Below are positions 26,803-35,941 of a stretch of DNA of 64,000 bases, piece after piece. How positions within the stretch are numbered: the stretch's first letter is position 1; each line of letters opens with the position of its first letter. The notes under the pieces were generated by a model. It saw nothing but the letters and a program-made list of their open reading frames with translations, was not told the origin of the DNA and searched no databases. The position numbers and the translations under genes were made by a program. Source of the stretch: JALZAI01 sp038212215 (lineage in GTDB: Bacteria > Actinomycetota > Actinomycetes > Mycobacteriales > Jatrophihabitantaceae); the NCBI GenBank assembly GCA_038212215.1, contig JBBQUT010000015.1, positions 1 through 64,000 on the forward strand. The letters run 5' to 3'.

Positions 26803-29800
26803 TCAGGCGAGGGGGCGGCCGTTCTCATCGAGATACGGACGCCCCGCAATGCGCTTACGATCCGCACTTTCTTGGGCGCTCGTGAATTCCTCGGTGACGT
26901 AGTTGCGTTCGCCGTATTTCGGCCTGTCGTCGTCCTCGCCCCGCGAACCCTTCTCCAGGTTGAATTCCCGCGTCACCCAGGCCAGGTTGTCCACGGCGGA
27001 CGCATGGCCTCGGCGCGCGGCATCGGACGTCGTGTAACCCCTGTCGACCCAGTGTTCTGCTATCGATCTGACGTGGTCGACGTGATAAGGGATCGACTCC
27101 ACGAAACGTGCGTTAAATCGGCGTCGCTCGTAAGCTGCGATGGCGCTCCTTGGCAGCAGACCGGCTTGCACGTTTTTCGCGATCTCGGCCCGCGCCTCTG
27201 CCCGCGAGAGGAAGCCATGCGCGATTAGATCGACCAGCGGCATGAAGTGGTCCACCGCGTGGCGAACCACCATCTGCCGAATGGTCTGCCATGCGCCGCC
27301 TGAGATGTACAGGCGCGTTCTCACCCGCTTCTTCTGCAGCAGGTATTTCGGCAGATAACGCTTCTTCGGGATTTCGCTAGCCGTCAAGGCCACAGTATCG
27401 GTCAGCTCCTCGGGGTTGAGTTTTACGTCGGCGTGATATCGGCGACCGTCGTCGGACAGCAGCTCGATCGTCGACACGGTGTGGCGCGCCCGGATACCTG
27501 GAATCGCAGCGCGCACGCTCTGCAGCGTTGCACCAGACGCCTTCATGGCCGCTTCGACAGCCAGCCGAGCAGAATGTACGGCGCGCCCCTTCTCCGACGC
27601 GGTGCGATTGTCCGGGCCGGTGCGACCGGCCTTGCGCGCCGTGCGCGGCATGAGCTTGCGGGCGAGGCCCCTGCCGTACTTGACGGCGGTTCGGACGATC
27701 TTGTCCTTCACCGCCTTGATCGGGCGCTTGACCACGTCGAGCATCGAGTGGATCCGCGCAACGACGTCGCCAAGCCCCAGCATCTCGGCCAGGCCGTCGA
27801 TGAGCACCGGGATCGTCGCGCTCAGACCGGTCTTCACCTTCTCCGCGACACCGGGCACGGCCTCGTCCGTCTCCGCGTTCGCGATCGAGTCGACAGTGTC
27901 GAACACCAACTCGACTAGGGACTTCAGCCGGGTGAGATTGTCGGCCAGCCACTTGAATGCGCGATAGATCAGCTTGCACGCCTCGACGAATGCCGATACC
28001 GGCCCGAGCAGAATCTTCAGCTTGTCAATGCCGGCGCCGATGATCGTCGACTCGACGTAGTCCCACATCTTGACCCGCGCCGCGTCGACGACATCGCCCG
28101 CACGTTGCACGACCCGCTCGACGAGCCCCGCCGGGCCCGCCGCTGCGAGCGCCTGCACCGATTCGAGCACGAGGGCGCGCACCGGCTCAGGCACGAAGCC
28201 GAGGATTTCTTGCTTGATCTGCTCCCAGGTCAGCCCGAGCAGGCTGAGTACGAGCTTGATCAGCCCGCGGGCATCGAGCTCGTCGGGCAGTTCCAGATTT
28301 CCCGGCAGTTTGCCGAACAGCCAGGTCATCAAGCCCTCGCGGAGCTCGCTGCCGAGGTCCGCGACGAAGTCGGACACGCCTTGGCCGACCGACTTGACGA
28401 AGCTTTCAAAGAACCGGATGGGGTGCCTGATGATCGACGTCACGGCATGTACCCACCGGCTGAGCACCTCGAGGAGCAGGTCCTTGAGCTGGTCGACGGT
28501 GTTCCACACGCCTGCAGCGAAATCGTAGGCATCGGCCAGCAGTCCTTGATCTTCCTGCTGTGCCTGGGAAATCTCGGCGGTCACGGCCGTTGTGCACTCA
28601 ACATAACGTTCGGCCAGCTCGGCTGCGAGATCCGTCGTAGTGTTCGCGCCGGATGTCTCGAGCTCGTCGAACTGCTCGCCGATGTCGGTCGCAGCCTCGG
28701 CGCCGATTTCGCGCAGCGCAGGCTTGAGCCCGCCCAGATACGTTGCGATCTCCGCGCGTCCGGACTCAATCCGCTGCTTGGCGCGGGTGAGCTCACGTGC
28801 GACGAAGTCAGCGATGTCGGAGATTGCCTTCTGCATCGCTTGCAGGTAGTGTGCTTTGGCGCCGTTGTAGATGTCCTCGACCTCTTTCGGCAGGCCGGTG
28901 GCCGCGTCGTCGATCGCGCGCGCCCAGCCGAACCAACCTGAGTGCCGTTCGTCCTTGTATGCCTCCAGTCGCCCCCTGTACTCGAAGGTGAAGTTGACAC
29001 GAGCAATGGTTTCCAGGCCGTCGAACACCTTCGGAACGGTGTCGCCGAGCTGGCGCAGAATCGCGTCGACATCGGACTTGGTCTTGCCAAAGACGTCGTT
29101 CACGTGCGTGGCGACGTCGGCGCGTGCTGACTCGTCCGACGACTTGGCGGTGAGTTGGCGGGCCGTGCGGCCCGCCGCAGAACGCTGCGTACGCGCCCCC
29201 ATCGACGCGACCGAGGCCTGCGCCAACGCGCGCGCCCCGTCGCGCGCCGCATTCAGTTGGGTAGCCTCGTGCTGGCGCACCTCGCCCGGCGCGCGCGCGG
29301 CGTGCTCGCCCTGCTTCTGCTTCGCTGCGAGGGCCGCACTGAACTGGGGCTCGTTAGCCTCGGCAAGCTGCTCGTCAGTGATGTCGTGGCCGCCCATCTG
29401 CTGCGCGAGGTCGGCGGACCCGGCGCTGAAATCGGTCTGCGCGGCCGGGGCAGGCGACGGGACCGCCCGCTCGGCGTCGACGGCGGGTGCGGGCGCGTCG
29501 GGTTGCGGAGGTAACTCGTGCACCGACTTCTCGATGGTCTTGCTCGTGTCCGGGCTCGCGGCGGTGGCATCGGTGAGCGGCTTCGCGGCGGCGTCCTTGC
29601 TCGTAGTCACCTCGCCGATGACGGCGGCCGGGATGGTGACCGCGTTGCCGGAGGTGGCGAGCCCGTCGGCCTCCTCAGCGGTCTTCGGCGCGCCGAACGC
29701 TACGTGCCGGGTAACCGCATCGATGAAGGCGGCCTTGTCGAACGCGCTTGCCTTCGCGGCAGCCATCGCGCCTGCCTGGGCCGTGTTCGCGTGCGCCTGC

Positions 29801-30171
29801 TTGTCCCCCACCGGCGGCCGGGCGGCTGCCTGTGCTGCGCGTGCCTCACGGCTTGCAGGTGGGTGTGCCCGGAACGCATGCTCGGCCGCGCGGACCTGCC
29901 CGGTCACGTCGCGAAAGCCTGCATCCTCCGTAGGTGCGGATGGGGCGGGCGCCGGTGGCGGAATCGCGAACCGCTGCACGGATACCTGCCGCCCCCCGAC
30001 CCGGGCCGGGCGCGCTCGGGCGAGAGCGCGTGCCACCGCGGCGTTGCCGGCGCTGGCCTGCAGTCGCAAGATGCTGCGGACGGCCAGCGGTCGCCCTCCG
30101 GCGGACGAGCCCGTCTGGCGCGCCGCCCTCGGACTCGGATCGTTGGTCCGCCCGCGATCCCAATCGGTCAT
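26803..30171 (-). CDS. Candidate eCIS cargo with C-terminal HNH nuclease
   Basis: The 1122-residue protein has an N-terminal motif ILRLQASAGNAAVARAL (34-50) shared with other cargo-like proteins here, then VSVQRF (64-69), a long Ala-rich coiled and disordered region (70-400), and helical segments, some amphipathic or hydrophobic (400-830). The C-terminus (1027-1122) has an HNH/beta-beta-alpha-metal pattern: YHVDHV (His1030, Asp1032, His1033), VDNLAWVTREFNLEKGS (Asn1062, Asn1071, Lys1074). Such domains cut DNA or RNA. No signal peptide is present. No adjacent immunity gene is recognisable downstream (26528-26802). Start ATG 30171 is preferred to 30198 because MTDW begins the conserved-looking part. 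It interrupts the structural genes on the opposite strand. Confidence 0.8.
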   Translation of the reverse strand: MTDWDRGRTNDPSPRAARQTGSSAGGRPLAVRSILRLQASAGNAAVARALARARPARVGGRQVSVQRFAIPPPAPAPSAPTEDAGFRDVTGQVRAAEHAFRAHPPASREARAAQAAARPPVGDKQAHANTAQAGAMAAAKASAFDKAAFIDAVTRHVAFGAPKTAEEADGLATSGNAVTIPAAVIGEVTTSKDAAAKPLTDATAASPDTSKTIEKSVHELPPQPDAPAPAVDAERAVPSPAPAAQTDFSAGSADLAQQMGGHDITDEQLAEANEPQFSAALAAKQKQGEHAARAPGEVRQHEATQLNAARDGARALAQASVASMGARTQRSAAGRTARQLTAKSSDESARADVATHVNDVFGKTKSDVDAILRQLGDTVPKVFDGLETIARVNFTFEYRGRLEAYKDERHSGWFGWARAIDDAATGLPKEVEDIYNGAKAHYLQAMQKAISDIADFVARELTRAKQRIESGRAEIATYLGGLKPALREIGAEAATDIGEQFDELETSGANTTTDLAAELAERYVECTTAVTAEISQAQQEDQGLLADAYDFAAGVWNTVDQLKDLLLEVLSRWVHAVTSIIRHPIRFFESFVKSVGQGVSDFVADLGSELREGLMTWLFGKLPGNLELPDELDARGLIKLVLSLLGLTWEQIKQEILGFVPEPVRALVLESVQALAAAGPAGLVERVVQRAGDVVDAARVKMWDYVESTIIGAGIDKLKILLGPVSAFVEACKLIYRAFKWLADNLTRLKSLVELVFDTVDSIANAETDEAVPGVAEKVKTGLSATIPVLIDGLAEMLGLGDVVARIHSMLDVVKRPIKAVKDKIVRTAVKYGRGLARKLMPRTARKAGRTGPDNRTASEKGRAVHSARLAVEAAMKASGATLQSVRAAIPGIRARHTVSTIELLSDDGRRYHADVKLNPEELTDTVALTASEIPKKRYLPKYLLQKKRVRTRLYISGGAWQTIRQMVVRHAVDHFMPLVDLIAHGFLSRAEARAEIAKNVQAGLLPRSAIAAYERRRFNARFVESIPYHVDHVRSIAEHWVDRGYTTSDAARRGHASAVDNLAWVTREFNLEKGSRGEDDDRPKYGERNYVTEEFTSAQESADRKRIAGRPYLDENGRPLA

Positions 30172-30446
30172 CGGTGACGACCGCGCTCGCGAAAGCACAT
30201 TGCAGAGGCTGGCGGTGCAGCGGGCGGCAGCACCGGGTAAGTATCTTCACCGGTTCCCATACCTGACACGGTCGCCGCGCAGTCTTTGGGGCCGATGGCT
30301 TTGCCCGAAGAGGCAGAGAAAGAGGCGCGAGTTGCTGCTGCCCTTTCAGGCACGCAGATTTGCACCCGCTCGCGTCCGAACGGTAAAGCCACGGCAGGCC
30401 GTCATGTCACAGGATCGTGGACACCATCGCCGATCGAGGAGGCAGC

Positions 30447-31985
30447 ATGCCGGAGTACTACTCCCCAGGGGTGTACGTCGAGGAAGTCGACTCCGGGTCG
30501 CGCCCGATCCAGGGTGTCGGCACCGCTGTCGCAGCGTTCATCGGATTGGCCGAGGCGGGTCCGTTCAACACGCCGACGCTGATCAGCAATTGGATGCAGT
30601 TCAGTTCCCGGTTCGGCGGCTTCGTTCCCGGCTCATTCCTGGCGCATTCGGTGTACGGGTATTTCATGAATGGTGGCGGCAATTGCTACGTCGTCCGGAT
30701 CGGCGAGGACGATGAGGCGCGCAACGCCGGGCCCGGGGTCGCGCAGGCAATGTTGCGCGGATACCGGATATTGGCACTTGATGCCGCAGCGTCGGACGGC
30801 GATATCCAGGTGGAGATCGTGGAGCCCGGTGGTGAATCGCCCACTGATGAGATGTTCAAGCTGCTCGTGAAGCGCGGCGGTCAGGTCGTCGAGGAGTTCG
30901 ATCGCGCCGTCGTCGGCCGAGGCAAGCAGAACCTCACCTCGATGGTCACCAGCGCGTCCAAGCTGATCAAGATAGAAGAAGTGCGCACGCAGGGCACGGC
31001 ACTGGAAAAGCCGGACGTCGGCGAACTCGCCACCCTCACCACGCCGCCGCCGCCCGAATCGCTGCCCTCGCCGCGGCTCGCTGCTGACGACTACATCGGT
31101 GAGGTGGCCGATCGCACCGGCGTCCAGGGACTCGAGGCGATCGACGAGATCACGATGGTGTGCGTTCCGGACTTGATGAGCGCCTACCAGCAGGGTGCCA
31201 TCAACCTCGAGACCGTGCAGTCCGTGCAGCTTGCGATGATCGCGCATTGCGAGCTGATGGGCGACCGGATGGCGATCCTCGACCCGCCTCCCGGCCTGAA
31301 CGCTCAGCAGGTCAAGGAATGGCGCCAGGACAAGGCGGGGTACGACTCGCAGTACGCTTCGCTTTACTGGCCGTGGATCTCCACACTCGACCTGGCCAGC
31401 GGCGAGCAGATCTTGCTGCCACCCAGCGGTTACATGGCCGGCATCTGGGGTCGCAACGACGACACCCGCGGCGTGCACAAGGCACCCGCGAATGAGGTTG
31501 TGCGCGGAGCCGTCTCGCTGGAGATGCAGATCACCCGCAAGGAACACGATCTGCTCAACCCGGTCGGTATCAACTGCATCCGTGCCTTCCCCGGGCGCGG
31601 CATCCGGGTCTGGGGAGCACGCACCCTGTCATCCGACAGTGCCTGGCGATACCTCAACGTAAGGCGGTATTTCAACTACCTCGAGGAATCCATCCTCGGC
31701 GGCACCAACTGGGTGGTGTTCGAACCCAACGACGATGCGCTCTGGGCGAAGATCCGACGGACCATCAGTGCGTTCCTTGCCATGGAGTGGCGCAAAGGAG
31801 CGTTGTTCGGGCTGACGCCAGACGAGGCGTACTTCGTCAAGTGCGACCGCGAAACGAATCCGGCCGAAGCGATCGACGCCGGTCAGGTGCTCTGCATGAT
31901 CGGCGTCGCGCCGGTGAAGCCCGCAGAATTCGTGATCTTCCGACTCGCCCAGTTCTCGGGCGGCACCAGCCTCATCACCGAATAG
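30447..31985 (+). CDS. eCIS contractile sheath protein
   Basis: The 512-residue protein opens with MPEYYSPGVYVEEVDSGSRP, the classic start of phage-tail-like sheath proteins, followed by GVGTAVAAFIGLAEAGP. The C-terminal sheath domain includes NVRRYFNYLEESI and WVVFEPND, followed by AFLAMEWRKGALFG. Sheath subunits stack around the tube and contract on firing. There is only one sheath gene, whereas Afp and Pvc encode several. GAGGAGG lies 4-5 bases before ATG 30447. The 275 bases upstream separate it from the divergent HNH gene and must hold the promoter for the main operon. Confidence 0.95.
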   Translation: MPEYYSPGVYVEEVDSGSRPIQGVGTAVAAFIGLAEAGPFNTPTLISNWMQFSSRFGGFVPGSFLAHSVYGYFMNGGGNCYVVRIGEDDEARNAGPGVAQAMLRGYRILALDAAASDGDIQVEIVEPGGESPTDEMFKLLVKRGGQVVEEFDRAVVGRGKQNLTSMVTSASKLIKIEEVRTQGTALEKPDVGELATLTTPPPPESLPSPRLAADDYIGEVADRTGVQGLEAIDEITMVCVPDLMSAYQQGAINLETVQSVQLAMIAHCELMGDRMAILDPPPGLNAQQVKEWRQDKAGYDSQYASLYWPWISTLDLASGEQILLPPSGYMAGIWGRNDDTRGVHKAPANEVVRGAVSLEMQITRKEHDLLNPVGINCIRAFPGRGIRVWGARTLSSDSAWRYLNVRRYFNYLEESILGGTNWVVFEPNDDALWAKIRRTISAFLAMEWRKGALFGLTPDEAYFVKCDRETNPAEAIDAGQVLCMIGVAPVKPAEFVIFRLAQFSGGTSLITE

Positions 31986-31994
31986 GAGACCACC

Positions 31995-32441
31995 ATGGCC
32001 TTACCCGATCTCGATAGCGCTGCGGCGAACAGCTTCGGCCTGGAAGTCGATGGCGTTGCCATCAAACAGATCATGGAAGTCTCCGGCCTGAAGATGGAGC
32101 AGGACGTGATCGAACTCAAGGAACAGACCGCCGATGGCAAGTACATCGTCAAGGCCCTCCCAGGCCGCGGCAAGCTGCGGGTCGAGGTCACGCTCACCCG
32201 CGGTCTCACGGCCGACAACAGCTTCGACAAGTGGATCAAAGACGCGAGGTTCGGCAAGATGGCGGACGCGCGAAAGAACGCCGCGGTCACCGTCTACGAC
32301 TTCGAGGGCAGCGCGATCAAACGCTACAAAATGAGCAACGCGTGGCCCAAGAGCCTGGAAATCTCTTCGATGAAAGCCGGCGACACCAGCGTGTTGACCG
32401 AGAAGCTCGTCGTTACCGCTGAGCTGCTCGAGGCAGAGTGA
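31995..32441 (+). CDS. eCIS inner tube protein (gp19/Hcp-like)
   Basis: This 148-residue protein has the tail-tube fold: SFGLEVDGVAIKQIMEVSGL, KYIVKALPGRGKLRVEVTLT, FDKWIKDAR and a closing VVTAELLEAE. It should polymerise into the rigid tube inside the sheath and is the Afp1/Pvc1 equivalent. Its start lies 10 bases after the sheath stop with AGGAGA upstream, and its stop overlaps the next start codon by one base, so tube and assembly protein are coupled. Confidence 0.95.
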   Translation: MALPDLDSAAANSFGLEVDGVAIKQIMEVSGLKMEQDVIELKEQTADGKYIVKALPGRGKLRVEVTLTRGLTADNSFDKWIKDARFGKMADARKNAAVTVYDFEGSAIKRYKMSNAWPKSLEISSMKAGDTSVLTEKLVVTAELLEAE

Positions 32442-32887
32442 TGCGGCGCTCGACCAGCGCGCCGGCATTGCTCGATCGACCCGAGGCTGCGTCTTTCGCC
32501 GCCGAGCCGGTTCCGCTGCGCACCGAGTTCCCGTTCGCGCTGCCGCGCGGCTATGTCGACTCGTCCGGAACGGTGCACCGCGACGGCCTGATGCGCCTGG
32601 CCACCGCGCGTGACGAGCTCGTCCCGTTGCGTGACGACAGGGTGCGGGAAAACAGCGCCTACCTGACTGTCGTCTTGTTGGCTCGCGTGATCACCAGGAT
32701 CGGGACCGTCAACGACGTCCACGTCGGCGTCGTCGAGGATCTGTTCGCCTCGGATCTGGCGTTTTTGCAGGACATGTATCGCCGGGTCAATCAGGAAGGG
32801 CATACCCGGGCCACGGTGCACTGCCCGTCGTGTGAACACGATTTCGCCGTGGACGTTGCCGCAGGTGGGCGCCTGGGGGAATCGTGA
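32441..32887 (+). CDS. Tail assembly-type protein of the eCIS
   Basis: The 148-residue protein resembles the small phage tail proteins found right after the tube gene in eCIS loci: FPFALPRGYVDSSGTVHRDG, MRLATARDELVPLRDDRV, LTVVLLARVITRIG and VVEDLFASDLAFLQDMYRRV. The end has one CPSC pair (HCPSCEHDF) that may bind metal as a dimer. By position it corresponds to the tail assembly chaperone that acts before tape-measure loading. ATG 32441 overlaps the tube stop, and the stop overlaps the GTG of the next gene. Confidence 0.85.
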   Translation: MRRSTSAPALLDRPEAASFAAEPVPLRTEFPFALPRGYVDSSGTVHRDGLMRLATARDELVPLRDDRVRENSAYLTVVLLARVITRIGTVNDVHVGVVEDLFASDLAFLQDMYRRVNQEGHTRATVHCPSCEHDFAVDVAAGGRLGES

Positions 32888-33042
32888 CGTACGCGAGCGA
32901 CCGGCTGTATGAGGAGATCGCGTACGTCGCCTATCACTTCCACTGGCCGCTGACCGAGCTGCTCGACCTTGAGCACCCTGAGCGACGCCGCTACGTCGCG
33001 GAGATCAGTCGTCTCAACGCGCGACCAGCGCGCGGGCGGTGA
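32884..33042 (+). CDS. DUF6760-type small eCIS protein
   Basis: The GTG at 32884 overlaps the previous stop (GTGA). The 52-residue product contains SDRLYEEIAYVAYHFHWPLT and LLDLEHPERRRYVAEISRLN, the pattern of the short DUF6760 family encoded after the assembly protein in eCIS clusters. It is probably a helical co-chaperone for tube or tape-measure assembly, by analogy with the second assembly protein of phage tails. It is too short to be found by length filters but its coupling and pattern are clear. Confidence 0.85.
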   Translation: MTYASDRLYEEIAYVAYHFHWPLTELLDLEHPERRRYVAEISRLNARPARGR

Positions 33043-33046
33043 GGAT

Positions 33047-35359
33047 GTGCGCCTCCGGACCAGGCAGTCCACACATTCCGAGCCCGCGCGGGGAATGGGT
33101 GCGCGGCCGGTCGAGGCGGGCTGGACCGCCGTGGCGAGCATCCAACGGGTCGTCGTGCCGATCGCACCCGTGGCGCCGAGAGAGCCGTTCGTGCAATCGC
33201 TGAGTGCGCACGACGATCCGAGGTTTCTGCGGCCGCTCGCGCATATCGTCGATCCGGACGGTCCCAGCGGACGCATCGGAGGGCTCGTCACTCCCACCCC
33301 GTCGCCCGTGGAGCAGGTAGCGCAGCGAACTCCGTCGTTCGTCCGTCGGTGGGCGCCTCGCCTGCTACCGGCTCCGGTGATCTCACGCGCTGTGGACGTG
33401 GGTGACCGTGCATTGGATGACGTCGCGACGTCCGAACGGCGCCTGCATCAGCCGTTCGATCCGGAGGTGGGACACCAGACCGTGGAGGGCTTGGAACCTA
33501 GCGGGCAGCCCGCCGTTCCGGGGGTGCCTGGCGCTACCGTCGGTCCCGCGTTCGCGCCGATAGCCGACCCTGGTGTTGCGACCGCGCCGCTCCCCACCGC
33601 GACTGTGGCGCCACTCGCTGCGGACACTGCGATCGGCGGGCCGACCGTTGCGCGCGCGTTCGACATCACGAATCAATCGCCCGCACCCGGCGCGGGACCG
33701 CCGTCGCCCGAGCACCGACTGCATGCCACTTTCGAACGTATCCCCTTGCAAGCCGCCGTCGCCGGACGGGCCGCCGTCGCTGGGTCTGTCGTCCAGCGAT
33801 CCTTGATCGCCGCGCCCGATCCCGAGCCGTTGTTGCGCGAGTTGCCGGTTGTCTCCCGCTCGATGGATTCGCCGGACTCCACGTCGCCGCAGGACGGTCT
33901 TGTGGATCCGTCCTGGGTTGCTTCCCCTGTCCTGGCGGCTTCGTCCGCGCAGGTCACGGTGCCCGACAGTGCCCCGACACTCGATTCGCAGGAGGAGCCA
34001 CCTGCCCCGAGCCGGGCCCACGCCCCGGATGTACCGAGCCGAGCCGATGGCCCGTATGCGGCAATCGCGGTCGCGATGCCCGCCCCGCCGGCTGTGCCGT
34101 ATCCATCTGGCAGCAGCGCGACCGCCCTGCCTGCGCTGCAGCGCGATGTTGCCGCGGCGCCGCCCCACGTGACGAATGAACCGGCGGATCACTCGGTGCC
34201 CGCGCAGCGCCGGCTAGGCCTCGGTGCGCCGCTCGAGTACGGATCCCCGACTGTGTCGGTCGCCGACAGCGTGTCAGTGAGCGAGTGGGCCGCCGCGCGG
34301 TACGAGGCGAACCCGCTTCAGCGCGCCGCGGGTGCGCCGTCGAGCGACGCCGCCGGCAGCGCGTCGGCTACCCGACCGGCGCCGATGCACGTAGAGCAGA
34401 GTAGCGCGCAAGCGCCCCCGCGAAGCGCGGGAGAGCGGCCGCCGGACGCCGTGCAACGAAACCGCGTGGTCGACTGGGTGCAGCGCGATGTCGGAGTCGA
34501 GCCGATTCGACCCGGACTAGGCATGCCAGTGCGCCGCAGCGTCGATGTCGAGCGGCCGGAACGTGACGGCGGTGACGCTCCAGCTCACCGCAGCGCCGCG
34601 GCTGAGCCGGTGCTGCGCGACGTCGGGATCGAGACGATCCAGCCGAGCCTCGCGGTAGACCAGGCGACCGGCAATGTTCCGGTCGAGGTGGTGCAGCGCG
34701 CAGCTGCAGGGAGCTCGACCTCGCCCCGGCATGCTTCGACGCCCGTGTTCCCCACGGCGCGCGACGGGCTGTTGAGTCCCGAGCATGACGAGACGGGGAA
34801 GCCGCTCGTCCAGCGACAAGTCGGTGCTTCGCCTGTGCTCTCCACGACGCCCGTCATTGCGCGAGGCTTAACCCAACCGACGACGCCACAGCCGATCACG
34901 AGGCCTGTGTCGCAAAGCGCAGCGGACGTCGCGCCGGCCTGGGTGCCGGACGCCGATCAGCAGCCGATGCGTCTCGGCGCACCAGATCCGTGGGTCGCGG
35001 ACGCGCCCGATGCCGGTTCCTACGCCGTCGCAACCGGTGTCGCGCAACGAGTTGCCGACGGCTCGGTGGTGTTCAACTCGCCGTCCACGCTGAGCGCCGA
35101 CGCGACGTTCGTACAACGCGAGGATGCGAGTGCGAGCGCCGATCATGGCAGTTCAGCTGAGGTTCCCGCGCCGACGTCGACTGACGCACCGCCACCGGTC
35201 GGGCCTACCGCGGTAACCGCACCGGCCCTGGCTGGTGCTGCGCCGAACATCGAAGCCTTAGCGCGCCGCCTCTACGATCCGCTCGCCGCTCGGCTCAAGG
35301 CCGAGCTCCGTCTCGACCGGGAACGCGCCGGCCTGGTCACAGATCTGCGTCGCTCATGA
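33047..35359 (+). CDS. Low-complexity V-Q-R-rich eCIS protein in tape-measure position
   Basis: The 770-residue product is rich in Pro, Ala, Val and Ser and is mostly predicted disorder by composition. It carries ten or more x-Q-R tripeptides (VVQR, LVQR, FVQR, AVQR, VAQR) scattered along it. The last 40 residues are ordered and helical (IEALARRLYDPLAARLKAEL followed by RLDRERAG), a segment I recognise as recurring at the end of such proteins in actinobacterial eCIS loci. It follows the two assembly-type genes where phages place the tape measure, but its composition is not the usual coiled coil. GTG 33047 has GGTGAGGA just upstream. Its stop lies in the first copy of a 71-bp tandem repeat. 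Confidence 0.75.
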   Translation: MRLRTRQSTHSEPARGMGARPVEAGWTAVASIQRVVVPIAPVAPREPFVQSLSAHDDPRFLRPLAHIVDPDGPSGRIGGLVTPTPSPVEQVAQRTPSFVRRWAPRLLPAPVISRAVDVGDRALDDVATSERRLHQPFDPEVGHQTVEGLEPSGQPAVPGVPGATVGPAFAPIADPGVATAPLPTATVAPLAADTAIGGPTVARAFDITNQSPAPGAGPPSPEHRLHATFERIPLQAAVAGRAAVAGSVVQRSLIAAPDPEPLLRELPVVSRSMDSPDSTSPQDGLVDPSWVASPVLAASSAQVTVPDSAPTLDSQEEPPAPSRAHAPDVPSRADGPYAAIAVAMPAPPAVPYPSGSSATALPALQRDVAAAPPHVTNEPADHSVPAQRRLGLGAPLEYGSPTVSVADSVSVSEWAAARYEANPLQRAAGAPSSDAAGSASATRPAPMHVEQSSAQAPPRSAGERPPDAVQRNRVVDWVQRDVGVEPIRPGLGMPVRRSVDVERPERDGGDAPAHRSAAAEPVLRDVGIETIQPSLAVDQATGNVPVEVVQRAAAGSSTSPRHASTPVFPTARDGLLSPEHDETGKPLVQRQVGASPVLSTTPVIARGLTQPTTPQPITRPVSQSAADVAPAWVPDADQQPMRLGAPDPWVADAPDAGSYAVATGVAQRVADGSVVFNSPSTLSADATFVQREDASASADHGSSAEVPAPTSTDAPPPVGPTAVTAPALAGAAPNIEALARRLYDPLAARLKAELRLDRERAGLVTDLRRS

Positions 35360-35494
35360 CGGCCCGTCGCTGCGCTCCGGTCGCCGAAGGCCATGCCCCC
35401 TGGTCATTCGCTCGCGGAGCTCACTCATGACCGCCCGTCGCTGCGCTCCGGCCGCCGAAGGCCATGCCCCCTGGTCAGTCGCTCGCGGGGCTCG
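35353..35494 (+). repeat. 71-bp tandem duplication at a gene start
   Basis: Two copies (35353-35423 and 35424-35494) differ at about five positions. Each begins CTCATGAC and ends in a purine-rich GCTCGCGG(A/G)GCTC. The following gene starts at the next CTCATGAC (ATG 35498). Each copy thus supplies a start-like ATGACC, but 71 is not a multiple of 3, so the upstream ATGs lie in other frames. The unit also holds an imperfect inverted repeat (GAGC/GCTC rich). Confidence 0.85.
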
Positions 35495-35497
35495 CTC

Positions 35498-35941
35498 ATG
35501 ACCGCGCCGGGCGATCAGGACCCTGCGGTCACCGTCTGCTTCGCGGTGAGCATCGACGACGACAGTCTCGGCACGTTCAACAGCTGCGAGGGCCTCGGCA
35601 TCGAAGTCGTGCTCGAGACTCGCGAGGAGGGCGGCAACAACGGCATGGTGTGGCAACTGCCGTCCCGCTTGAAGTATCCCAACATCAAGCTCTCGCGACC
35701 GCTTGGCAAGCAGACGGTGAAGATCGGGCAGTGGTTCGCGAGCATGATCAACGGCGTCGAGCCGAAGACGGCGACGATCGCTGCGATGACCCTTGACGGG
35801 ACGATCGTCGCCCGCTGGGGGCTCCTCGGCGTCGTGCCCGTGCGCTGGAGCGGTCCGGCGCTGAACCTGGACTCGCCGAAGGTTGCCACCGAGACCATCG
35901 AGATCGCCCATCACGGTTTCGTGCCGCCGGGTGGGCCATGA
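35498..35941 (+). CDS. Second tube-type protein (Afp5/Pvc5-like)
   Basis: The 147-residue protein fits the phage tail region family with tube fold: AVSIDDDSLGTFNSCEGLGI, LPSRLKYPNIKLSRPLGKQT, WFASMING and PVRWSGPALNLDS. In Afp and Pvc the second tube-like protein joins the hub to the first tube ring. It ends with a 4-base overlap with the LysM protein gene. Start ATG 35498 follows the tandem repeat; the longer upstream frame is repeat-derived. Confidence 0.88.
   Translation: MTAPGDQDPAVTVCFAVSIDDDSLGTFNSCEGLGIEVVLETREEGGNNGMVWQLPSRLKYPNIKLSRPLGKQTVKIGQWFASMINGVEPKTATIAAMTLDGTIVARWGLLGVVPVRWSGPALNLDSPKVATETIEIAHHGFVPPGGP

Noticed and set aside
26528..26867. Minus-strand frame after the HNH protein gene, as a possible immunity gene
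   Set aside because: It overlaps the toxin end, is Arg/Ser-rich and has no start signal.
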